In this document: in pieces, positions 57,230 through 64,000 of the stretch
Layout of the letters: each line of letters opens with the position of its first letter
Numbering within the stretch: the stretch's first letter is position 1
Assembly: GCF_902459465.1 (NCBI RefSeq)
Contig: NC_047073.1
Location: 10,975,036-11,039,035, forward strand
Source: Asterias rubens
Taxonomy: Eukaryota > Echinodermata > Asteroidea > Forcipulatida > Asteriidae
DNA: 64,000 nt
Reading direction: 5' to 3'
Made by a program: the position numbers and the translations under genes
The notes under the pieces: generated by a model
The model's database searches: none
The model's input: the letters and a program-made list of their open reading frames with translations, nothing else
What the model was told of the DNA's origin: nothing

Positions 57230-58144
57230 CTACTCTTTGCTGTAGCAGTAGTCAGGCTTCTGGAGATCCTGGGTGCAGGCAGTAGGTTTGGGTCCTTGGT
57301 ACGTCTTGCAGACCAACTTCTTGAGGTTATTCGTCGCTTCATTTTCAATCTGCTCTGTGTGAACCTTCAGAAAGAAAATAAGAGTGGCAGTAGACTCATC
57401 AGGGAAATGTCCATTGCCAACAGTAGAGTACTGAGCATGTACTCATTTCCAAAAGAAAACAATGTTTTCACTGGTTAAGTCCCCTGAAGCCGATTTCACA
57501 AAATGCTAGGATTAATCCTATCTCAAGTTAGGACGAGTAACTTGTCCTAAATTAGGATTAATCGTAATGTTTACGTAGTACAGTGCAAGGCTGTGACTCG
57601 TCTTAAGTTTAATCCTAAGTTAGGAAGAGTTTGGTGAAATCGTTGACTGCGCACATTACAACCCAAAACATCTTTAATTGATCCCACCTTAATACAAATT
57701 AATTTTCAAATTGTAAAAAGTGAAGTGAATATTACTAAATGCATAGCATGTCCCTTCGTGGTTGACCCTGCATGGTCATTAACGTATAGGGCCATTCATC
57801 AACAAAATGCAGAATTGTAGGAATTTTGTAAAACTAGGATGCAATAAACTACTTTCAAGAGTGAAAGTTTCAACGGAATACTGGAAATACCAACAACTTT
57901 TTAAAGTAATACAAAGCAACTTCTTACTCTATTCCGCTCATCAAACTCGATTCAATTGTGAAAGTGTAAAACAAAAATTAGATGGCCCCAAACTTACCCC
58001 ATTTAGTGTCACCCATGGTACATAGGTATGTTTTGGACTCAATGCGTCAGTCTTAAGCGCCATCTGATGTTCAAGAGCGTTACCTTCTGGGCCCGTTGCA
58101 CACGTTGAGACTTGATCGTAGTTTACTTTGTTCTTCATCATGCA
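57230..58144 (-). CDS. IFI30: Gamma-interferon-inducible lysosomal thiol reductase, C-terminal exons (partial)
   Basis: Two minus-strand exons join in phase 0: 57998-58144 and 57230-57364 (stop at 57230-57232). The product reads CMMKNKVNYDQVSTCATGPE, then GNALEHQMALKT, then the strongly conserved YVPWVTLNG, then VHTEQIENEATNNLKKLVCK and a Cys-bearing tail ending YCYSKE. This is the C-terminal half of GILT, which reduces disulfides in lysosomes using an N-terminal CXXC site and helps antigen processing and innate defence. The first exon has a good polypyrimidine tract and acceptor (58145-58160). No exon with the CXXC active site or signal peptide was found up to 64000, so the 5' part probably lies beyond the right edge. 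If so, the intron contains the hAT transposon at 59534-62815. A hairpin element (57489-57648) lies in the intron between the two exons. Confidence 0.85.
57489..57648. mobile_element. About 160-bp hairpin element (ATCCTAACT / AGTTAGGAT family), copy 3
   Basis: It starts GCCGATTTCACAAAATGCTA and ends TTTGGTGAAATCGTTG, with inner TAGGATTAATCCTA and AAGTTAGGACGAG words. It lies in the GILT intron. Confidence 0.75.
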
Positions 58145-58885
58145 CTTTGAGTGGTGATGAACAAGCAAAAAAGAAAACAGTTAAGTAAAAGGTGTTTCAT
58201 AAAGCTTGTTACATGCACAAAAACTTGCTAAGCACAGAATATTATTGCTAAGCAGAAACAGGATTTAACAGCTCAAATTACACTATCTTTGCATTGTTGT
58301 GGCTGGTGCCCTACTAAACTTTTGCTCAGCAGTTTATTTCAGCTTAACAGCTTTATGAAAACGGGCATAACATGAATTTAGGGGATGGGTACACAGGGTC
58401 TGAACCTCTCCTGTTCTCTCTCCCTCATCATGATCTTCCAGTTACTTTTTTTCCAAGTTTTTGTGACCATTCTCTGTTGAAAGTCCTGGATCTGCTGCTG
58501 AATAGTTGGGTTCAATTAAGCCGCAACTATTCTCTGCTGCTATTGTGTTCTCTAAATGTGAAAAGTAGGCCTAAATATTTGTTTTCTGGTAAAGTAAATT
58601 TAAAAGTACCTATTCATAACACCTGATTCGTCAAGAGGCGATTATAAATACCTTGGACAGTTTAACCATATTAGTCGAGAGGAGATCAGGTGGCCATGCT
58701 TAAACATGTGGTATGAACACGGTGAGGAGTGTTTAAACTAGAGCGCACAAATTTCATGGCACAGTTTTTAAGTTTCAAACTTGTGTGCATTAGTTTAAAA
58801 ATTAAGCGTGTAAGCTCGCACTTAATTTGGTTACAGACTTTCAATGCTTGCAGCCCTTCCAGCCTGTAGCATCCCCTACAGCAGA

Positions 58886-59162
58886 CCATAGAGTTATATA
58901 AGAACTAGAGGGCGCACTGGCCTATATACGCAACCCGGCACGCGCGAAGGCGGCCATTTTCTAAGTTGACAAAACAGGCACCCCACAGCGTGTGTTTGTG
59001 CAGCCATTTTGTAAGTTGACACAACAGCATCACGTATAGCATTCAATAAACACAAATTCCAGCGTGTACTTCATATTCAACGCGCGTGTCTCCTTGCAGT
59101 CCCGTCGCGTTTGTGCAAGCAACATCACCAGTGCGCCCTCTAGTTCCTATATATAACTCTAT
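58886..59162. mobile_element. About 277-bp TIR element (CATAGAGTTATATA ends)
   Basis: The left end CATAGAGTTATATAAGAACT and the right end AGTTCCTATATATAACTCTATG are complementary with few mismatches, as are the adjoining AGAGGGCGCACTGG and CCAGTGCGCCCTCT. Inside, the words GCCATTTTCTAAGTTGACA and GCCATTTTGTAAGTTGACA form a short direct repeat. No ORF. Confidence 0.75.
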
Positions 59163-59525
59163 GCTACAGACCAATTTATGATTTTTCTTATGCTTCTAGC
59201 TAAAATGCTTGTCACGCCTCTTGCGCATGATCTGCAGTTCATGTGTTTACCAGTTGCCATTAAACAAATACTACTTGGCACAGATTCAAACTTTGTATGC
59301 TTGATGTACCAACTTATGCTATTTTTAATGTTACTTGTTCGAACTTATTCACAAGTCCTTTGTGCATGATCTGCATTTGAATTCATGTGTTTACCACTGC
59401 CAACAATCCTTTTAAACAAATAGAACGTTCAAATAAAAGAAATATACAGTGTTTTAACTTTGTAACCTTTGAAGTTTGCACCAACCACCAAGGCATTTAT
59501 AACACAACTGATAAAAACTTGTAGC

Positions 59526-59533
59526 CATACAGT
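59526..59533. repeat. Left 8-bp target-site duplication of hAT element
   Basis: CATACAGT, identical to 62816-62823. Confidence 0.9.
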
Positions 59534-62500
59534 CAACGTTGTAGCTACGACGGTCGGCGCCGGTCGGTCATGACCGGCCCCAGCTTTAGCCGACCGGGAT
59601 CGAATGAAAATTAACAAAATCCGACCGGCATAAATGTATGTAAAATTATTAAAAGTTTCATTGAAATAAGTGAAAAAATAAAGAAAAAACTCATTGTAAA
59701 TTCTTAATCAACGTGTGTATTTTATTTCTGTTAAAACAATCAGCGCCAATCTTACAAATGTTTGTAAGTAAAAGGCATCGTAAGCTTAACTACTAGTTAC
59801 TAGTGGACGTACAATACCTGAGTTTAGCGCCCGTATGTCATTCCTTTCATGCACTAATCATACGACAACATGCTAGACTCTTTCTCAGGAAAGCACGGTG
59901 TGTGCGTGTTACAGATGGCATTTGCACCAATTCGCTCGTCCCCGCGGAACGAGTGAGTTTGCACGACCGCCATTAAATGTGGGTACGAGACTTACTCGAT
60001 CCATGGTCAACATTATAATAATTTATGCACATACGTGACGTAGTGGGGATAGCCCAGTGAATCTCGATCGTGATTGGTTAGTTGGTTGTTATGGCTTAGA
60101 TCTGACAGGACATGGCTTTACAACACAGTCAACGGTGACACGTGCAGCAACTGGTGAAAACTTATCTTATGCACTGTCTGTACATACAGTTTTGAAGGTT
60201 TTCGTGGAGATTATTTTGTTATTTGAAGTTTTTCTGCATTATGTCGCAATCAAACCTTACAAGTTTTTTCAGACCAAAGAGAAAGGACACTGATGAAGGT
60301 GAGATGAGTGATAATGTGGCCCCGACTGTTGCCGCGAAAAATCATGACACCGACGGTGAGTCGGAGCAGGCTTCTTGTAGTAGTAATATGATCAACCCTA
60401 TCGGAAAAAAGCAAAAACTTGCACAAACATTCTCAACCAAGTGGAGAATTAATCGCCCATGGTTGAAATACGTTCCAAACGAGGGCATGTATTGCACGTA
60501 TTGCCAGAAGCAACCACATAGTCGCAGTACAGCATGGAGAAAAACCCCCAGTGTACGAATTAGACTACAAAATGTAAAGGAACATGAAGAAACGGCAGAA
60601 CACCGGGATTCAGTCAAGGCTGAAATGGCCGCTACCCAATCCCAAAATGTAGCTAAACTCTTAACCAACCCTGAAAACATTTCTGAGGATGGTATGGTTC
60701 AGGCATTTAAATGCCTGTATTTTCTATGCAAGAACAACATTGCTCACACAACGAACTTTCCAAAATTGCTTGAGTTGGAGAAACTTTTAGGAATCGACAT
60801 TAAGCAAAAAATAAGCAAAGGAAACAATGCGAAATATACCTCCAACACTGCCATCAGAGATATGTTGCAAAGCGTCAGTGATGTTATCGAAACAGAAATT
60901 TTAGATGACATTAAAAATAGTGATGCCTATGCCCTTATGTTTGATGAAACTACCGACGTGTCTGTTGTAGAACAAATGGTGATCCATGGTAGATATATCA
61001 ATTCTACCGGCGATGTCAGCGTGAAATATCTGAAAGTTTTGGATGCATTGGAATTGCAGTCTACTGATATGAATGAACTTGATGACTGTTTCATAAGTTT
61101 AAATGCTGACGCAGTTAGCCAGAAGATAACAGACTACATCGAAAGTAATGGCCTGCCATATGAAAAGCTTAGGGGAATCGGTACAGATGGTGCTGCAGTT
61201 ATGACGGGCAGATTGAATGGCGCAGTAAAACAAATTATTGACAGACAGTGTGAGAAACAAAAGGATACAAATGACCCACATAAGCTTGTAGCTTTGGCTA
61301 TTGGTCAGCATTGTGCGGCGCACAAACTAAATCTGGCAGCCAAACAAGCTGGAACAAATTTCCCAGTCATTCAAAAATTTAAACGAGTGGTGAAATCACT
61401 CCATGCATTTTACTCAAGAAGTGCAGTCAGAACCAAAGGGCTCACAGCAGTGCAAAATTTGCTAAAGGATAGTCTCGAGATTGAATCCGACTCAAAATCA
61501 GGATCAGGAAAAGTAAAAAATCCGGCTGAAACTAGGTGGCTGGCGCTTGGGGAATGTGCCACAAAATTGAAAGGCATTGTTGGGAGTGTATCAGTTAGTC
61601 TAGAAAGAGAGGCTGAGGAGCGGGGTGATGCAGGTGCAGCAGGCCTGGTTAACCTAATGACACGATTTGATTTCTTGGCCACATTGTGTCTTATGTGTGA
61701 AGTGTTGCCGACAATTAATAGACTAAGTTTGCAATTTCAAGTTTCGCATATTAACTTTTCAACTGTCAGTACTTCACTGGCTGCCACAATTGCTATTCTG
61801 AAAGCAAAAAAGGAGGTGGACTTAACAGGAACCATATCTGGCTTGGAAGCTCAAGGTATCAAAATCAAGACAAAGCTAACTATCCCGGAAGAAGTTGCCA
61901 ACTTTCGTATCAAGACCCAGGCTCCATTCATAGATGCGATAATAGATAATATAGAAGCAAGGTTTCAAAACTCAGAGTTCTTGGCTTCATTCTCAAAAAT
62001 ATTCAATCCACAAAGTTATGGTACAAGCAAAGTGCAACCTGATGAAATGTGCTCCCATGCTGCAAAACTTTGTGAACAGTTTGGACTACCAAAGGACACA
62101 GCCATCAATGAAATGAAAGACTTCATATTTTATGTACAAGCAGCGGGTGATATCAACCTAAGTCAAAGTGACTTCCTCACAAAACTCACCATCAAATCGG
62201 ATTCCAATGTGTACTGTGCTACATTTCCTTCACTGTGCAAGTTGGCACACATATACAAAGTATTGCCACCCCATACCAGTGACTGCGAACGAGACTTCTC
62301 ACAAATGAAACTCATAAAGACAGACATTAGGAACAGGATGGGGGAAGACACCTTGGATTATCTACTGCGTATTAATATAGCAGGCCCCCCAATAGAACAA
62401 TTTCCATTTGGGAAAGCTGTCAAGCTCTGGTCAGAGAAAAAGGACAGGCGCTATAAAGTTAGACTAGTTTAAAGAAGAATAAGGTAAGACAGTAATTATT

Positions 62501-62815
62501 TTTTTCTCCAGATATTTTATTTATTTTACCTTAACAAACATTTTACTTAACAATACAAGTGTTTATTCTCTATGGCTCTCCTGCGCATGTTTTTGCCTCT
62601 GACAATGACTCTTGTGGGCAGGAGAGAGCCTGGGGAGCCCATCAAAGCAATTAAAAAAAACTAAAACCCAAAGCTTCCAAGGACGCTGACCCTTGACCCC
62701 ACCAGGGGCCCTTAAGCAGGCCCCTCGACCACGATCATGAGGCGCTACGCTGCACTCGATACACCCACTCTTGACAAAATTAGCCGGCATTGAATTTGCC
62801 CTAGCTACAACGTTG
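59534..62815 (+). mobile_element. Complete hAT-superfamily DNA transposon, 3282 bp
   Basis: The element begins CAACGTTGTAGCTACG and ends with the complement of CAACGTTGTAGCTAGG, giving a 14-bp perfect terminal inverted repeat. Both sides carry the perfect 8-bp duplication CATACAGT (59526-59533, 62816-62823), the hallmark of hAT insertion. The left subterminal region (59550-59630) is rich in GGTCGG/CCGACC words that may bind transposase. One long uninterrupted ORF (60241-62472) fills the interior. A perfect target duplication with an intact ORF means a recent insertion. Confidence 0.95.
60241..62472 (+). CDS. hAT-family transposase (ZNF862/C17orf113-like type), intact
   Basis: One uninterrupted ORF of 743 aa. 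The start MSQSNLTSFFRPKRK was preferred over an in-frame ATG 18 bases upstream because it matches the usual SFF-x-P-K-R start of these proteins. Next comes a BED/TTF-type zinc finger (C-T-Y-C near residue 85, later paired His in KEHEETAEHRD). The RNase-H-like fold shows F-D-E-T-T-D (Asp 235) and G-T-D-G-A-A-V-M-T-G (Asp 316), and the C-terminal hAT dimerisation block shows the family pattern (KVLPPHTSDCERDFSQMKLI, then RNRMG and DYLLRI). The third catalytic acid could not be placed with certainty. Transposases of this class cut and paste DNA using the element's ends. The same protein type has given rise to host genes in vertebrates, but here the element is complete, so it is read as a transposon gene. 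Confidence 0.93.
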   Translation: MSQSNLTSFFRPKRKDTDEGEMSDNVAPTVAAKNHDTDGESEQASCSSNMINPIGKKQKLAQTFSTKWRINRPWLKYVPNEGMYCTYCQKQPHSRSTAWRKTPSVRIRLQNVKEHEETAEHRDSVKAEMAATQSQNVAKLLTNPENISEDGMVQAFKCLYFLCKNNIAHTTNFPKLLELEKLLGIDIKQKISKGNNAKYTSNTAIRDMLQSVSDVIETEILDDIKNSDAYALMFDETTDVSVVEQMVIHGRYINSTGDVSVKYLKVLDALELQSTDMNELDDCFISLNADAVSQKITDYIESNGLPYEKLRGIGTDGAAVMTGRLNGAVKQIIDRQCEKQKDTNDPHKLVALAIGQHCAAHKLNLAAKQAGTNFPVIQKFKRVVKSLHAFYSRSAVRTKGLTAVQNLLKDSLEIESDSKSGSGKVKNPAETRWLALGECATKLKGIVGSVSVSLEREAEERGDAGAAGLVNLMTRFDFLATLCLMCEVLPTINRLSLQFQVSHINFSTVSTSLAATIAILKAKKEVDLTGTISGLEAQGIKIKTKLTIPEEVANFRIKTQAPFIDAIIDNIEARFQNSEFLASFSKIFNPQSYGTSKVQPDEMCSHAAKLCEQFGLPKDTAINEMKDFIFYVQAAGDINLSQSDFLTKLTIKSDSNVYCATFPSLCKLAHIYKVLPPHTSDCERDFSQMKLIKTDIRNRMGEDTLDYLLRINIAGPPIEQFPFGKAVKLWSEKKDRRYKVRLV

Positions 62816-62823
62816 CATACAGT
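62816..62823. repeat. Right 8-bp target-site duplication of hAT element
   Basis: CATACAGT, identical to 59526-59533. Confidence 0.9.
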
Positions 62824-63977
62824 ACTTGATCATCTGATTTAAAATAAAAAATAGTATGCAATGCATAGCACTTTGTCACACCCGATGTCATCTCAAAGTG
62901 ACCATACCATTATGTACTTTTTTCTATAATGTATGCAGAGGTTTGAACTATGAGACCCATTTATTAACATGGCACAATGTCACTGTTAACAAGGTGCTGT
63001 GGCATCAAGTGGCATAATCTGCAGTCTACAATTGAAATTTCATCATTGCTGTTTCATTATAGTTTTTTGTCCACAAGGGAAACACAAACTTTCCTTATCT
63101 AAACAAGCTAATCGTTGCATCAGGAGAAGACTGGATAAAGAAAACACAAAGAAAAACCAATCTACATAGTGCCCTGGCAGAAATTTGAACCAGGGTCCTA
63201 GAGGTAGAAGGCAAGAAAATAAACTACTTAACCAACCCTGACCACCCCAAAGGATTAAACAATGAAGCTGTTTGAAACCAAATTGTATGGAGTGATCAGT
63301 GTACATTACAAAACAAATCCTAATTTCTTTTACAGCAAAACAAACAATCCAAAAGCTAAACTACAACATTCTTTTCCCATTTTGCTAACCCGGTAGCCAA
63401 AAGGTCAAACCTCAAAGTAATAACATTTTCAACCCAATAAAGAAAAGGACTTTGATGACAACAATGGCATTTCTGTACTCTATTTATACTGGGTCAAGGA
63501 CTCCAGTGAGGTCAGCAAAATTCAGACAATGGTTTTTCTTCCTGTGTGTTTTCTTTATCCAGTCTTTTCCTAATGCAATGATTATCTCGTTTAAATGACG
63601 GGACAGTTTTTGCTTCCCTTGTGATATTTGTATTGGTCTTGATTAAAAAGTGTTGTGTAATCTTAAAATTAAGTCATAATAAAATTTTCCAAATGAAAGG
63701 ACCATAAATTCACCCTCTCTTAATACCCTAACCTTTTAGTGTTATTGACTTCAGAGGAGTCAACACAAATTCTATTTTGTACATCCCTGTGGATATATAT
63801 TATGTTCTTCCTCTGTCACTGTAGTTAAGAACCTTCCTCCGACTTTGTACACAAAATTCCTTGTGGAGCACCCGAGTCTTTACAATTCTCCTTTTGAGAT
63901 CTTTGTGTTCCCTTTTCTGTTTTTTCCTCGGTCTCCATAAACAGGTAGTGAATGTGAAATCAACTGAAACAACGTTT
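62824..63977. other. Presumed GILT intron right of the hAT insertion
   Basis: AT-rich sequence. A tRNA-like SINE fragment in minus orientation (complement of GAAATTTGAACCAGGGTCCT) is near 63178-63245. CTGGATAAAGAAAACACA at 63132-63149 is complementary to TGTGTTTTCTTTATCCAG at 63545-63562, so about 430 bp may be an element with inverted ends. No GILT exon found. Confidence 0.45.
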
Positions 63978-64000
63978 TTAAAGGCAGTGGACACTATTGG
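63978..64000. mobile_element. TTAA-ended foldback MITE (GGCAGTGGACACTATTGG family), copy F, cut by window edge
   Basis: It starts TTAAAGGCAGTGGACACTAT at the very end of the window; only the first 23 bases are seen. Confidence 0.75.

Larger units (their letters stand above)
58145..59533. other. Presumed GILT intron left of the hAT insertion
   Basis: It holds an ATTTCATAGAGCT-family fragment (58186-58368). Around 58885-59165 a partly inverted pair (ATAGAGTTATATAAGAACTA and its complement TAGTTCCTATATATAACTCTATG) bounds about 270 bp that includes two GCGGCCATTTT-like or AGCCATTTTGTAAGTTGACA direct repeats. No exon was recognised. Confidence 0.5.

Noticed and set aside
57807..58025. Plus-strand ORF antisense to the GILT exon
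   Set aside because: The minus-strand GILT reading is conserved and spliced; this is its shadow plus intron.
60223..60240. Upstream in-frame ATG giving a 749-aa transposase
   Set aside because: The residues before MSQSNLTSFF do not fit the family start; kept as a less likely alternative.
60057..60293. ORF upstream of and overlapping the hAT transposase
   Set aside because: It is in another frame, has no family motif, and covers the element's 5' non-coding region.

Overview
The window reads as nuclear DNA of an invertebrate deuterostome. An echinoderm, probably a sea star, is my best guess; this rests on how the proteins read against vertebrate families I know and was not checked by a search. 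The genes are intron-rich with GT..AG splicing, the sequence between exons is AT-rich, and short terminal-inverted-repeat elements and tRNA-derived SINEs are very dense. I see no prokaryotic operons, rRNA or CRISPR.

Layout, left to right. (1) 968-2566, minus: the first three coding exons of a probable CENPC gene, which runs off the left edge. (2) 2567-3638: a shared divergent promoter. (3) 3688-11172, plus: complete HAUS3 in 13 coding exons (622 aa). (4) 11101-11880: a 165-bp tandem array made from the last HAUS3 exon and its 3' flank. (5) 11881-17070: gene-free, with several elements. (6) 17071-44428, minus: complete GAK in 23 coding exons (1346 aa: kinase, PTEN-like, C2, clathrin/AP2-binding linker, J domain). 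(7) 46525-53059, minus: complete RCL1 in 9 exons (380 aa). (8) 53220-53807, plus: a Merlin/ISXO2-like transposase relic that lacks its DDE core, head-to-head with RCL1. (9) 57230-58144, minus: the last two exons of a GILT/IFI30 gene whose 5' part lies beyond the right edge. (10) 59534-62815: a complete hAT transposon with an intact 743-aa transposase and a perfect 8-bp target duplication, probably sitting in a GILT intron.

The exon models were built by hand from splice signals and protein similarity. For HAUS3, GAK and RCL1 the exon lengths sum to exact multiples of three with no internal stop, which supports them. CENPC (kinetochore) and HAUS3 (spindle augmin) are divergent mitotic genes. 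GAK also has mitotic roles beside clathrin uncoating, and RCL1 acts in 18S rRNA maturation.

The best candidates for something new are the intact hAT element with a possible non-autonomous partner, an 824-bp foldback element with an 83-bp deletion derivative, a set of otherwise unlike elements that all end in TTAAAG/CTTTAA, the HAUS3 exon-derived satellite, the HMD catalytic loop in GAK, and the core-deleted Merlin ORF.
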